A stretch of 64,000 nt of DNA from Cheiracanthium punctorium (GCA_038373885.1 JAWZYV010013145.1:62001-126000), one strand, 5' to 3'. Positions 43,872-55,603 are shown, numbered from the stretch's first letter. A program made the numbers and translations. The notes: generated by a model from the letters alone, not told the origin.

Positions 43872-44130
43872 CCTTTTGAGGCGCAAACCCTTTTCCAATG
43901 CTGAAAAAAGGGCAGCCGTTGCCATCGCTGGGCTTAACTACCAGCAACATGGCGGACGATCGAAACGTTCATCCTTTTTTGACGCAGCCAGCTGTCGTCA
44001 AAAAAAGGGTCTCTAGATCTGTGGCACGCGATGAACGTTTCGATCGTCCGCCATCTTGCTGGTAGTTAAGCCCAGCGATGGCAACGGCTGCCCTTTTTTC
44101 AGCATTGGGGAAGGATTGCGCCTCAAAGGG
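43872..44130. mobile_element. piggyBac-type foldback MITE, copy G (pure foldback)
   Basis: Both ends are of the GAGGCGC type, and the element is just the two hairpin arms (259 bp) between TTAA at 43868-43871 and 44131-44134. The non-palindromic AACGCGC half is absent, and the left arm has lost its distal part. Confidence 0.8.
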
Positions 44131-44349
44131 TTAAGGCGAAACCCACTAGCGCCACCTAACACAGGAATGAATGCCTTGGACGGAAGAATATTTTTTCGTA
44201 CAAAACAATACAATCGCAATACAATACAATATCAACGCAATACAATATTTGGTAAATCTATGGTAACTATTAAATTCTGTATCATTCCGATGTGAAAAGA
44301 GTACTTGCACTTGATCTACAGGAAGAGGCCAAAAAAATCCTTGTCATTA

Positions 44350-44514
44350 AATCGGCTGTGCGGGTACAGCCAGCTGTCGTGAAAAAAAGGGTCTCTAGAT
44401 CTGTGGCACGCGATGAACGTTTCGATCGTCCACCATCTTGCTGGTAGTTAAATCGAGCGATGGCAACGGCTGCACCTTTTTTTCAGCATTGGGAAAGGGT
44501 TGCACCTCAAAGGG
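44350..44514 (+). mobile_element. piggyBac-type foldback MITE, copy H (half element)
   Basis: One hairpin arm with the right terminus and TTAA at 44515-44518. The left boundary is abrupt at GGCTGTGCGGG, the hairpin centre, so the element broke at its apex. Confidence 0.75.
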
Positions 44515-44756
44515 TTAAAATTGCTTTTGGTACATCTGCGCAATGCATAACTTAAAGAGTTCAACTATACACGGATTACTGTTTTTCATACGATTTTGTC
44601 AACAAACTCGAGTTTTTCATTAATAGACAATATCGATATACTAAGTCTATTTCCGTCACGTGTTTTGGGGAAATATACTGTCGAGCCAATTAGATTGAAG
44701 GATTGAGCATCGATACAGGCTGTTTCTATGGCTGATTGGTTGGATCTGAGGTTGCG

Positions 44757-45146
44757 TTCGATCGAAACCTTCATCCTTTTTTGACGCAGCCAGCTGTCGT
44801 CAAAAAGAAGGGTCTCTAGATCTGTGGCACGCGATGAACGTTTCGATCGTCCACCATCTTGCTGGTAGTTAAGTCGAGCGATGACAACGGCTGCCCTTTT
44901 TTCAGCATTGGGCAATCTAATCCAGCTGTTCTCGCATTCTTCCATTTTTCAGCAGATGCCAGTGCTGTTAAAAATAATCGTGACCATTTTTTGACGGGAA
45001 ATGACGTGCTAAAAAGTAAAGGATTCTCGTGGAGCTATGTCACCCGCAACTATTTTTATAGAAATCCAACCTATTCTTCGTGACTGGCAACAGTCAAAAC
45101 GTCAGAGTTGGGTGTTCCCAGAGCGGGAACGCTGCGCGTTAAAGGG
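44757..45146 (-). mobile_element. piggyBac-type foldback MITE, copy I (5'-truncated)
   Basis: Contains part of one arm, the second arm and the complete AACGCGC half, ending at 45146 before TTAA (45147-45150). The left terminus is missing: the sequence starts inside the arm at TCGATCGAAACCTTCATCC. Confidence 0.75.
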
Positions 45147-45150
45147 TTAA

Positions 45151-45613
45151 TACAGTTAACTGAGGATAATATTAAGTCTATTGGAAGTTACATATGCCCA
45201 GAAGAAAGATCTTGTTTACGTTTCAGACAAAGCGTTATTACCATACCATGGTACACAGACTATTGTTTTCAGTGTTCAAGTTAGACCGACGTCATAACTT
45301 CAGCTATGTAAAAGTGCATTAGAAGATAAATTCATAACTTGATGGCAGTGAAGAAATAATTGTGGATAAAAAAAAATCTGTAGCGGTCTGAATACAAGAC
45401 GGGTGTCCTTATATATATTTTGATAGATTACCACTCACATTTGCAGCTATTTTTTAACTATAGCTTTTATTAGCTTACGTATATACTAGCCACCTCCGGC
45501 GACCATTTGGTCAGCCATCTTAATAAATCTTGTCCGGAGAGAATTCTGTTTCTCACCGGCTTCCATGGCACTGAAATCTCTCAGATTCTGAATGGAATTT
45601 AAAAATTAAGAAG
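45151..45613. other. No gene recognised
   Basis: AT-rich spacer between a foldback copy and a hAT MITE, with no ORF or repeat identified. Confidence 0.5.
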
Positions 45614-45621
45614 GTTACAAA

Positions 45622-45767
45622 CAGGGGTGGCTCTAGGGTAAGTGCCAACGTAAAAAAGACTCTCCCTTCTATGCTCTACTTAATTTTTGAGTTTGAAATG
45701 ACGCCCCTTCGAAGCCGGCGCCCCAGTGCGATGCTTACCTTGCTTACCGTGTCGGGCCGCGCCCCTG
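45622..45767. mobile_element. 146-bp hAT-like MITE with perfect 8-bp duplication
   Basis: GTTACAAA occurs at 45614-45621 and 45768-45775. Ends are CAGGGGTGGCTCTAG on the left and, inverted, CAGGGGCGCGGCCCG on the right. The inner part contains GACGCCCCTTCGAAGCCGG. Small size and perfect duplication make this a confident call. Confidence 0.85.
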
Positions 45768-46045
45768 GTTACAAAAATAAGATGGTTTGATGATAAAAAC
45801 CTACAAAAGGATAGAAATTATTTTTGTCCTAGATTAATTCTGAAGAGCTTCTAGACATATTGGCCGTTATCAAAAAACGGAATAGAAAAAAAAAAAAAAA
45901 AAAAAAAAAAAGAAAATCTGAAACACTTTCAGATTTTAAATACGCACAGAGGTGCTATATATTAAAAGCGTATCATAATCCATGCGCTTTCTCTATTTTC
46001 TTTCCTTATTCCTTTAATTTGGAAAGTTTCATGAGTGTGATTAAC

Positions 46046-46239
46046 AATGCAGTACCCAAGGGGAAGAACCAGGGGGTCTGGTCCCCCCCCCAAAAAAAAA
46101 AAATTAAAATTTTGTTGACGAAACAATAATAATGAAGTATTTTTGTAAAAAATTTAGCCTTTTTCACATTTTGGTACCCTCCAGAAATTTTTGGAACTCT
46201 CCCCCCGACCCAATTTTTTTTTTCCGAGTACGTCCCTGG
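46046..46239. mobile_element. Possible hAT-like MITE
   Basis: TGATTAAC and TGATTAAA flank it as an imperfect 8-bp duplication. The ends contain GCAGTACCC and, inverted, CCAGGGACGTACTCGG. C-runs and A-runs fill the interior. The ends pair poorly, so the call is tentative. A run of 26 A lies upstream at 45886-45911. Confidence 0.45.
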
Positions 46240-46371
46240 TGATTAAACAAAAATAAAATTCATATTTCTAACATACTTCTTCTGGATATAATACAATAGA
46301 AATATAGTGGTAAAAAGACGCGAAGAAAAGTGCACAATTCGAACTGAATGAAAGTTTCAAAAACTTACTTT

Positions 46372-46452
46372 TTGTTTGTTTGTTTGTGTAACATGTATTT
46401 CTGATTTGTGTACTTGGCCAGTAGTACGCTTATAAATCCGCGTCAGAAGGAA
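46372..46452 (+). repeat. Short dispersed repeat, second copy
   Basis: Diverged copy of 42207-42282, sharing ATGTAT-T-TGATTTGTGT, CGCTTATAAATC and CGTCAGAAGGA. Nature unknown. Confidence 0.55.
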
Positions 46453-47054
46453 AAACTTATTCACCTGTATTCTTTATACAGGCGTAGCAGACGATAAAAT
46501 GATTACATTTATTATAAACTGCGTATTCTAGAAGTTTGCGCCTTCTGTCGATTGTTCTGTAAAATAAAAACCCCAATTGCATTCTTTTGGTTTTTTTTTT
46601 TGGATAAAAGATGGCTTTTTTTGTACATTATAATAAAGGTGTGTTTTTCGAGCGATAGAAAGTAGCCTATATGTTAATCCAGGACTTTAACTATCTTTAT
46701 TCCAAATATCGTCCAAATCCGTCTAACAGACTAATAAACATACATAGAAACATTGACATTTATAACATAAGTAGGATGTATGTGGATGCGAATATCTCTC
46801 TATTCTAAAAAAAAGTACCGGCCACTGACGCTGCCGCCGCTGTCAAGAGCTTGTTCGGCTATCTCCTCCTAAATAGTGAGGATTTGATGTTTCGACTAAC
46901 GTGTTCACGGATTCAGAAAATTCCAAGGAACCTGATAAACTCACTTAAATTTCGAAAATCGAATTATTTCAGAAGATCTTAGTAAAAAAACTGAAAACAT
47001 AAACATAATAGTTCCCACATTTGGCATAAAATCATTCATTCCTTTGCAACAAAG

Positions 47055-47227
47055 CAGGGGCGTAGCCAGAAATTTTTCATGGGGGGGGGGTTACGACTAC
47101 TTCAACTCATGTATATGTATACGCGTGTGTGATAATGTAGTGAAGAATATACATTTTGTATGGCAAAAAATTTCTCATGGGGGGGGGATGTTATGACCCC
47201 CCTAACCCCCCCTTGGCTACGCCCCTG
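47055..47227. mobile_element. 173-bp hAT-like MITE
   Basis: Ends CAGGGGCGTAGCCAGA and, inverted, CAGGGGCGTAGCCAAGG, flanked by CAACAAAG (47047-47054) and CAGCAAAG (47228-47235), an 8-bp duplication with one change. Inside, ATTTCTCATGGGGGGGG-type words occur twice. Confidence 0.85.
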
Positions 47228-47235
47228 CAGCAAAG

Positions 47236-48592
47236 CGATTCCAAGTATGTAGAATCGCGTGAAATTCACAAACATGAAGTAGAATTACACCCATTTTATG
47301 TCTAATTAAAAGGCATATGAAATAAATAACTCAAAGTGCGTTACACAAAGTTGGCAATTATCAAATAGTAAGTTCGCTTAGAAAACAGGAGTTTAGAATG
47401 AGCGACTATTCGTTTTTCCAAAACAGAATAACTAATTGTAACTGATTTTAAAAGCGCCATCTTGGCATTAGGTGCGATCTGGCAAAATGGTATCTTTACA
47501 AGCAGGGTGAATCTAAACCGCGAGTTCTAAAATGTTAGAACCCAGTATCTTGAAAATGAAAAATAATTAAAATGCAGATTATTTTAAAGCCGGTTCGGTC
47601 CAACTGGAGTATTTGCTACCAGTAGACATATTTGGTGGCGTTAACTATATGCATTAGAGCAGTTATAGTACACTTTGGATATTTGTCAGCGCGGCGATAA
47701 TTGGTGGTGCTGAATACGCCAATCTGCAAAGGATTATATATATGAAAATATGGATAACGGTTTTCCGGGAACCTTACATGAGCAGTCATTATAGGTTGTG
47801 AATGTGTGTAAATCGTCAAATAATGAAAAGACGCCCTTGGTGGCAAGCTATCCTAGCTGTTTCGTAGTTTTTATCAAAGAAAACATATGAAGTAGTGTGT
47901 TCTTAGAGCTAATTATTAACTATACATATATGCAAGTCGCCAAATTATGAAAAATCGCCATTATATTTGGTATTACGATTGGCAATTGTGTGGAAAGTCT
48001 TAGGATTCTCATCAGCAGAGATCAAAGTAGATGTAAGCTTGTTGATGACAAGAGTTCGAAGTGAGCAGGATTAGACAATACTTGGAGCCCAGGCAAGTAA
48101 AAGTATTCCTTGGTGACTACGTTTTATCTTCATGAATATAATTCAAGATACGTGTGGCTCCAATTTTTTTTCTGGCTCCTAAGATTTTACAACTTTATCA
48201 ATAAGAAGTAGGTATGCTTACCATCTGCTTTCTGAGATGAAATTCGTCACGTAGCATAGAATTACATCATGTGTTTCAACACTCCAAAATTTTTATAGAC
48301 TAGAAATATGAAAGATATATGCAATAATATATTCAGAAATTGAACTGAAAATCCTGAAAAAAGAAATGACATATGCTACGAATAGATGTGATGAAGGAAA
48401 AGGAAGATTTGGAGTTTCCATCTGTTTATTTTACAATCATCATTTTGTGCTTCCATACCTTGCATATATTAACAAACAAGAACCTACGTGTCACGAAGTG
48501 GTGCAACTTGCTTTCTTTATTTTATCCTGCTTCAAAGCCCTAACCTCTGAGCTACCACTACCCAGTATATGTATGCCATTATACACATCCGT
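47236..48592. other. No gene recognised
   Basis: AT-rich, with short frames only (76 and 89 codons at 47616-47846 and 48366-48635) that show no known motif. Confidence 0.5.
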
Positions 48593-48607
48593 ATATATAT
48601 ATATATA
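48593..48607. repeat. TA microsatellite at the Tc3-like insertion site, left part
   Basis: A (TA)n run borders the element on the left, and a longer run (51019-51080) borders it on the right. The transposon apparently landed inside a TA microsatellite. Confidence 0.85.
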
Positions 48608-48932
48608 CAGTGCGTCCCAAAAGTTTATAGACTAGCGTTTTTTTGGATTTAAGAGTTAATCAAACAAGTAAGAAAGACGAAAGAAATTATGCAAATATGT
48701 ATTGGCGCAACAGAAATAGTAAAATGCTTAAAGTACTTCAAACAGTCATAGATTTAATATAAAAAAATAAAATCGAAATCATGTTGGCCCAAAAATATAT
48801 AGACAACCGGTGTTAAAAGTTGATTGAAGTACTGATCTCCAAATTTGCATGTTTCAAGGTCATGTACTGGTCATTCAATAATATTTTGAGATAAAAGCGA
48901 AGCTGTCTTTCTTTCTTCGACTGATTCTAAAG

Positions 48933-50797
48933 ATGCCTCGCGATGCGCAGTTTTCCGAAACTGAAATTACCCAAATATATCGCTTGGATGCTCGTGGAAT
49001 GAAAGTTGTAGATATTGAAAGAAAACTTGGACGCAGTAGGATTGGTATTTATCGAATTCTGTCAAAAGGTGACAATTTGAAAGCAAAATCTCGCATTGGG
49101 CGACCAAAGAAAACAGCTAAACCGCAAGACAGAGAGATCTTCAGATTAGCTTCAACCAGTGGCGGCTCGTCATTAAGGGGCAGAGGGGCCTGGCCCCACC
49201 GACTAAGCACCGTCTAAATCAAAGTATCTTCCTATTATGTAAGGCAGTTCTTTCAGTAATTTACTTTCATTAAAAAAATACACGCGTTTTACTCTATTTT
49301 AATACTATCCATTAAAAAACGCACCTAAAAAAGCGATAGTTATACGATTTTCCCCCTATCTAAACCATGCATGGGCCATGGGCTGGTTTGCCCTGAATGG
49401 GGCGTCTCTTCTCCGTTCACCGGGTTGACATATTTGACATTGAGCACAAAAGCCACACTGACGCGGAATGAACTTGGCTTCCAAACGGCTTATTTGGCGC
49501 TGCCTTCTGGGCTCAGATCTTTGGGACCTCGCACGGTGATCTACACGACGGTAACGGGGAAATTTCGGCAATCGGTAGCTATTGGCGAAATTTTCCGCTT
49601 AGGAGGAAATCGTTTTTTATTTGCGTGATCGTATTTTTGCAGTGCAGTCAGATATTTTTCTGTTTTGTTTTCTTGATTTACGAAAAGCGATGTATAAACG
49701 TATTTTTTATATATGTTGATATTTATTTTAAAATAAATAAATCATCCAAAAATTATGAACAGGCAACTATAAAGAACATAAATATTAAATATTTAAATGT
49801 GGCTTTTTGTTTAATAATAAAGTAAACTTTTCAATTTAACATAACTAGGTAAAAAATAGCAAAAGTTGTATAGTAAATTCTACAATTATTTGTCATTTGA
49901 GAAATTTTAAATACTTACGCTGTGTGCACGTGGGGAAAAGGTTGTTCTATATGTATATATATATTCGCGATTTTAATGGACACTATTTTTTTTTCGGGCC
50001 CCACGACTGAAACGGGTCACAAGCCGCCACTGGCTTGAACCCAGAACTTGTCTGCATGGTCAATATCTAGAGAAGTGACCATTCCAGTACCAAAATCCAC
50101 GTTGCATCGACGGCTGCAGTCAAGTAAATTGCTTGCTTATCGCAAAATGCTTCGTTCACCAAACCTGAAAAAAGGGCATATAAGGACGCTCGTGTTCAGT
50201 GCGCTCGAAAGCATATAGATGAATGGTTGAGTGTTCTGTTGAGTGATGAAAAGAAGTTCAATTTAGATGGCCCCGATGAATGGGCACATTACTGGCACGA
50301 CATTCGCAAAGAACCGCAAACCTTTTCAGCAGACAGCAAGGAGGGGGTTCACACATGGTATGGGGAGCATTTTCCTATAATGAAACTTCCGATATTGTTT
50401 TTTAAAAGGTCGTCAGTGTTCCGAAGATTGCCAGAAAATGCTTGAAGTACAGTTACTCCCATTCGGAAAGTTACTGGAGGAGCACAAATGGATATATCAG
50501 CAAGACAATTTCTCCATTCACGTCTCAAACTATACCATGCAGTGCTTTAGACGAAACCAAGTAGCTATTTTGGACTGGCCAGACCTAAGTCATGACCTGA
50601 ACCCAATGGAGAACCTTTGAGGAATATTAACTAGAGACGTATATGCTAATGGGCGTCAATTTGCAACAGTTCAAGATCTAAAGTTGTAACTTGAAAGAAG
50701 TTGGCTTTCTCTAAAGCCAGAATCTTTTCAAACTCTTATTTCGAGTATGCCTGATCGAGTTTTTGTAGTGATTAGAAAAAATGGCTCAAAAATTTGA
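48933..50797 (+). pseudogene. Tc3-like transposase, broken
   Basis: Starts MPRDAQFSETEITQIYRLD. The N-terminal helix-turn-helix is followed by a GRPKK AT-hook-like motif. The ORF is interrupted at 49157 by a hAT-like insert and resumes after 50040 in the same frame. The catalytic residues are recognisable: D in LLSDEKKF, D in IYQQDNFSIH and E in DLNPMENL, with 34 residues between the last two. Defects: a frameshift near 50340, and TGA at 50618-50620 where a tryptophan is usual after MENL. The frame then continues to TGA at 50795-50797. It cannot make active enzyme. Confidence 0.88.
49157..50032. mobile_element. hAT-like element inserted in the Tc3-like transposase
   Basis: Ends CAGTGGCGGCTCGTC and, inverted, CAGTGGCGGCTTGTG. 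The flanks GCTTCAAC (49149-49156) and GCTTGAAC (50033-50040) are an 8-bp duplication with one change. The 876-bp interior has no transposase domain; the 85-codon frame at 49371-49628 is unrecognised. Non-autonomous. Confidence 0.85.
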
Positions 50798-51015
50798 ATG
50801 TTAAAGGAAAAAAAATGAGTTGCCTATAAACTTTTGGGACACTAAATTTTCATTTTTAGTTTTTATCGCAAAGTCTGCGATTGTGTGATTTTTGAATAGT
50901 ATTTTTGTATAGTGTCTTGATGTTAATTATAATTAAAAATGCTTTTTGAAATATTTCTTCATCTTTTTCAATTATAAAATGAAAAAAACTGTTCTCTATA
51001 AACTTTTGGGACGCA

Positions 51016-51018
<3 letters not shown>

Positions 51019-51080
<62 letters not shown>
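51019..51080. repeat. TA microsatellite
   Basis: About 30 TA dinucleotides immediately right of the Tc3-like element. Confidence 0.95.
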
Positions 51081-51088
<8 letters not shown>

Positions 51089-51179
51089 AACGAGAGGCAG
51101 TAACAAATTTTAAACAGACCTTATTATATAGCAAAGTGTTTTGACAGCGTTTTAGAACGCTTATTTATTAGTGTCCACG

Positions 51180-51500
51180 AGCTCTTTAATTATACTCCTG
51201 CTTTATTTACTTTTTTTTCAAGATAATTAAAATAATTAATTCGTGACCTTTCGCTTCTCCAGACATATATTCGTTCTAGTACCGAAAGCACTAAAGGGCT
51301 CGAAGTAAGAAATGGGCGCTCTGCCAGATCGAACAAGTCTCGCGGTTCATTTGGAAGTAATTGAGCGTAGTCAAGTCCACACGCTCAACTCAACACCCTT
51401 TCTCCTCCTGAACGTTTCGTTTTCCCGCGTCAGTAATTAAAGCCACAATGGCGTCTTCCGAATTCAGTTGGGCAGATCATAGTTGGTCTCTTTTCACGCG
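51180..51500 (+). repeat. Dispersed repeat X, copy 3
   Basis: Related to 38560-38850 and 43380-43720. Contains CGTGACCTTTCGCTTCTCC, CATTTGGAAGTAATTGAGCG and GTCAGTAATTAAAGCCAC. Confidence 0.6.
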
Positions 51501-51646
51501 GATGGAGCCCGGCGTTTGTAACTACTGCTAATCAATGACTTCTAATGGCAATTCACAAAATTTGGTGGCTTCTTAATATTAATGATGCATAACTGTATTA
51601 AAGTTTCTGGACGCAGAGTTCATTATTGATGTAATGTGTGGGTTAA

Positions 51647-51694
51647 CCCTTTGCGGCAGTTTAAATTTGGACATGTATGTCGTACTCGTTGGAA
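51647..51694. repeat. Lone piggyBac-like terminus
   Basis: CCCTTTGCGGCAG follows TTAA (51643-51646). Only 48 bp later another TTAA begins foldback copy J. CCCTTTGC-GCAG is close to the terminal repeat of autonomous piggyBac-type elements, so this may be a solo end or a tiny deletion derivative. Confidence 0.5.
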
Positions 51695-51698
51695 TTAA

Positions 51699-52126
51699 CC
51701 CTTTGAGGCGCAACCTTTTGCCAATGCTGAAAAAAAGGACAGAGTCGTTGCCATCGTTCAACTTAACTACCAGCAAGATGGCGGACGATCGAAACGTTCG
51801 TCGCGTGCCACAGATCTAGAGACCCTCTTTTGACGACAGCTCTCTGTTCCCGCGCACAGCCAGCTGTCGTCAAACGAGGGTTTCAGCATTGGGCAATCTA
51901 TCCAGCTGGTCTCGCATGCTTCCATTTTCCAGCAGATGTCAGTGCTGTTAAAAATAATCGTGACCATTTTTTTGCGGGAAATGCCTTGCTAAAAAGTAAA
52001 GGATTCTCGTGGAGCTATGCCACCCGCAACTATTTTTATACAAATCAAATCTATTCTTCGTGACTGGCAACAGTCAAAACGTCAGAGTTGGGTGTTCCCA
52101 GAGCGGGAACACTGCGCTTTAAAGGG
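51699..52126 (-). mobile_element. piggyBac-type foldback MITE, copy J
   Basis: TTAA at 51695-51698 and 52127-52130. The second hairpin arm is largely deleted (the sequence jumps from GTCGTCAAACGAGGG to TTTCAGCATTGGGC), leaving one arm plus the complete AACGCGC half. The right end reads AAAGCGC. Confidence 0.8.
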
Positions 52127-52453
52127 TTAATGAATTTCAAAAGAGCTGGAAAATTAAAGTCAAAGGTTTACTGAACCAATTCAATCCATTACAATTATCC
52201 AGAATCTTGAATTTAATACTTTTGCTGGATGTTGAAAATCGGATTTTTTCCATTGAAATGCTTTACGAGAACCCAAAGCTTTCACGCGGGTGGGAGACCT
52301 GTCATGGAGAGGCTAGAAGTGCTCCGTGGTGGCTGAGTGCAGACATACGAACGGAATGATACACCAGCTTTTGTGGATGAGAGAAGACATACGACCCCAA
52401 AGGTTAATTTTTTTTGTCATGTCACACAGCAATGTCCTTCTTAATGTCAGCTA

Positions 52454-53683
52454 CACTGACGAGCCAAAACATTATGAGCACCTCCCACATTTTTCAATGA
52501 ACTCATGTGGATAACATGGAGAGCACGTAATTAAATGGGAATTGTATTTAACTATTGCCGGAGAAGGTAAGCAATCATTCTTGCATATACATTTGGGAGT
52601 AATGGAAGAGGTTGTTGATCTATCCGAATTGCATAGAGGGCAGATTGTGATTGGCCCAAAGTCTCGGAACTAGTATCTCCGAAACTGCACGACAGACCGT
52701 TTGTTCACGATCTGCCGTTGTTAGTATTTATCAAAAAAGGATTAATGACGATGAAACCAGCAGCAGACAACAAGATGTTGGGCGTCCATACATTATCAAA
52801 GAAAGAGGGCGTCGGAGACTGTCTCGCATAGTACAGCAAGTCGGCGCGCGGCAGGTGACAGCCCAAGATCAGGTGGATCAGGTGACAGTCCAATACAATG
52901 CAGGTCCAAGTACAAGTGCTTCGGAACACACAGTTCAGTGGACACTGTTCGATATGGGACTACGTAGCAGACGTCCCACTCGTGTACCTCTGCTTACCAA
53001 GCATCGTTTGTCAACTACGCCTACAGTGGGCACGGGAACATCGAGACTGGACCAATGGATATGTGGAAGAGTTGCCTGATCGGATGAATCCCGGTTTCTC
53101 CTTCATCACGTCGATGGTCGTGTCAGGGTACACCGTCGTCCAGAGAACAGCTGCTCCCCTCTTCTACAGCAGGCTGTACACAGGCTGGTGGATGTGGTAT
53201 TATGCTTTATAGGACGTTCTCTTGGGTGGCTCTGGGACCCGCAGTTGTGGAAGAACAGATCATGAATGCTGTGGACTATATGAACATCATTGTGGATCCG
53301 CTGCACCCTTACATGGCATATGTCTTCAAAACAGGCAATGGAATCTTCCAACAGGACAACGTGCCCTGTCACAAGGCTAGATTTGTGTTGGAGTGGTTCG
53401 AGGAGCATAGTGATGAATTCTAATTAATTTCCTGGCCACTTAATTCGCGGATCTTAATCCCGTTGATCATCTTTGGGATTACATGCAGCGGCAGCTTAGA
53501 GTTCAAACATTATCATGTTCCAATATCTCAACTTTGCGAGACCGCTGTTTAAATATTAGGTACAACCTGTCTCCAGTTATCTACCAAGGCATCCATGCCA
53601 AGCGAGTTGCAGTTGTTTCGAAGGTCAAGGGAAGCGCGACATGTTATTAAGTAGGTGGTTATAATGGTGGTGGCTCTTCAGTC
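52454..53683 (+). mobile_element. Decayed Tc1-like transposon
   Basis: The left end CACTGACGAGCCAAAACATT pairs imperfectly with the inverted right end (GACTGAAGAGCCACCACCATT). TA lies at 52452-52453 and 53684-53685. About 1.2 kb, typical of Tc1-like elements. Confidence 0.75.
52602..53650 (+). pseudogene. Tc1-like transposase, multiple frameshifts
   Basis: N-terminal HTH text (ISETARQTVCSRSAVVSIYQK) is followed by GRP and then SEHTVQWTLFDMGLRSRRPTR of the second HTH region. Next, in other frames, come QWAREHRDWTN, SDESRFLLHHVDGRV (first catalytic D), QQDNVPCHKARFVLEWFEEH (second D) and DLNPVDHLWDYMQRQL, where D replaces the usual E. At least four frame changes plus internal stops (for example TAA after HSDEF at 53421-53423) show it is dead. 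The tail NLSPVIYQGI fits the family. Confidence 0.85.
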
Positions 53684-53685
53684 TA

Positions 53686-54101
53686 TGTAAACGTGCATAA
53701 GTACGCTATGTGACCATGTAAAATTACTCAGCAACGTAAATCTGAGCTAAATCTCGAAAGTTTATTAATTTTTCATTGAGAAGAATTTTCTTTCCTGTTA
53801 AAAGTAGAAAACTGATTATGTGTTTAATTTTTACTCGGATTTATCTAATTGGGATATGTTTGCTGTGTTTAGCTATCATTTTCCTGCCTAGTTACCTGCC
53901 TAACAACCTGCCTTGTATCCTGCCTTAAGATGTGCTACACGCTTTATTCTGAGAAAATAGCAAGTGCATAGCCTACCAATCATTGAGTTAAAAGAACATA
54001 TACAACGTAGGACAAATAAAAGTGGCCTGGACGAGTGGATGAGGTTGGACATGAGCGATTGACATGAATGTCAGCAAAGGTCAGTCCGATTTCGGCCCCA
54101 G
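53686..54101. other. No gene recognised
   Basis: Spacer containing a short CCTGCC-rich repeat (five CCTGCCT-like words at 53882-53930). Confidence 0.5.
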
Positions 54102-54334
54102 AAAAACACCCAGGTCACCTGATCTGTTTGAGTGCGGTTACTTTTTGTGGGTAGCCTACAAGTCTAAGGTCTATCACAACAACCCTCATAGTCTTCAGTG
54201 TGCTGCAGCAGAACATTTCTGATCAGATTGCAGCAATTGCTACAGCCCAGCTTAGATCTGAATTCAGTAATTTGCTGACCAGGGTCCTAAAGGGCCAAGA
54301 GATGCATGGGTGTCTTCTTCAACATCTGGTATAA
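54102..54334 (+). pseudogene. Mariner-like transposase C-terminal fragment
   Basis: Reading SPDLFECGYFLW, then YKSKVYHNNPHSLQ, then after a frameshift near 54205 NISDQIAAIATAQLRSEFSN and a stop at 54332-54334. 'RSPDLxxCDYFLWGYLKSKVY' marks the third-acidic-residue region of mariner-like DDE transposases. Only the last quarter of the protein is present and no TIRs could be assigned. Confidence 0.7.
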
Positions 54335-55599
54335 GCAGACTATGTAGTATTTCCTTTTTTTTTTCCTGCGTATCGTTGTAACTTGGAATTCTCTTCAGTG
54401 AGGGCCACTAATTTCTCCTCCTGTATTTACTAATATGTAAAGAATTGTAGACTTATTCGTTTAAAGATGGCTATAGTAGAGGGGAAAGGTCGTTTTAAAT
54501 TACATCTATTCAAATTTGAACAATAGATACAGATATACATTTCATGAATCTAAGTTAATGGCAAGGTATCATAACAAAAGAAGCTACTTAAAGTTTTTCA
54601 AATCAATCACTTAAGTGAACTTTCCTGTAAGTAAATAAATGTAAACTTCCAACTACAGTCATATAATGATTCTTGTCAAGAAACAAGAAGAACAAAAGAA
54701 AACGAATGCAGAATTTACAGATTCCGAGACCTAAAACATTTATGAATAAGTTATCATGGATATATTTTAATCAATGAGAGTATTCAGTGCAATTTTTGAA
54801 GTCTTGTTAAAATCTGGAAAAAAGGTCAATTCTCCGCTACCTGTTTCTTTTTTTTTTTGTCTGTGTCCTTTACTCAGACAGGCAATTTATACACACACAA
54901 ATCACTCATTAATTATTACGTGAAATAATTCATCATCTATAAACAACAGAGGCTCCAAAATATCCACTCACACACAATCCAAACATACCATGAAATGGCC
55001 GTTCCTTTAAAACAATGAATATTAACCAAAACCAATCATTTTAAATAAGTTTGAACACTTAAGTGATAGACGAAAATTACTCGGAATTTCAAAACATATC
55101 ATAAGTAAGAATTAAACAAATCGCTGACGGTCCAGATTAGAAATGATTAAAACTTTCTCGGAGTTGGACAGTAATTTAATTATCCGGGACGTTAATTGTA
55201 ATTTAAGGATTAAATCTAGAAAAACACACATCCTCTTCTGAAAGGAGAGAGCAATTAAGCCTTCAATTTGTTATAATTTCTGAATTTTCAGGTCATCAAT
55301 GTCGATTAAAGACCCGTTTCGTTGGATTCATTGGACGTTAAAATTCTTTCATTAGGTAAAGTGAAACAAGTTTAAATGTCGAGACGCTTTCGCATTCTTT
55401 TCTGTCGTATCATATTTCATAGACGTAGTTTCTTCAATTAGTGAAACTTCACACTCACAGTTGGTATATGTGTTCTCGGGATTAGAATAAATCATGGGTT
55501 ATATTGGATGAGGCATTCCCATTTTCTTGCAGTGTTATAAAACGCCATAAAGAGTAGGGTCAGGTGGGGGCTATCTGATGGGAAAATCATGTATTTTTT
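54335..55599. other. No gene recognised
   Basis: AT-rich, low-complexity frames only. A GGGTCAGGTGGGGGCTATCT stretch near 55558 may be the start of an unclassified repeat. Confidence 0.5.
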
Positions 55600-55603
55600 T
55601 TAA

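Larger units (their letters stand above)
48608..51018 (+). mobile_element. Tc3-like transposon split by a hAT-like element
   Basis: Terminal inverted repeats start CAGTGCGTCCCAAAAG, extend for more than 20 bp, and are TA-flanked (48606-48607, 51019-51020). After subtracting the nested 876-bp element it is about 1.5 kb, normal for Tc1/mariner. A near-copy of the terminal motif (AAACTTTTGGGACACTA) lies at 50827-50843, giving an internal subterminal repeat on the right side. Confidence 0.9.
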
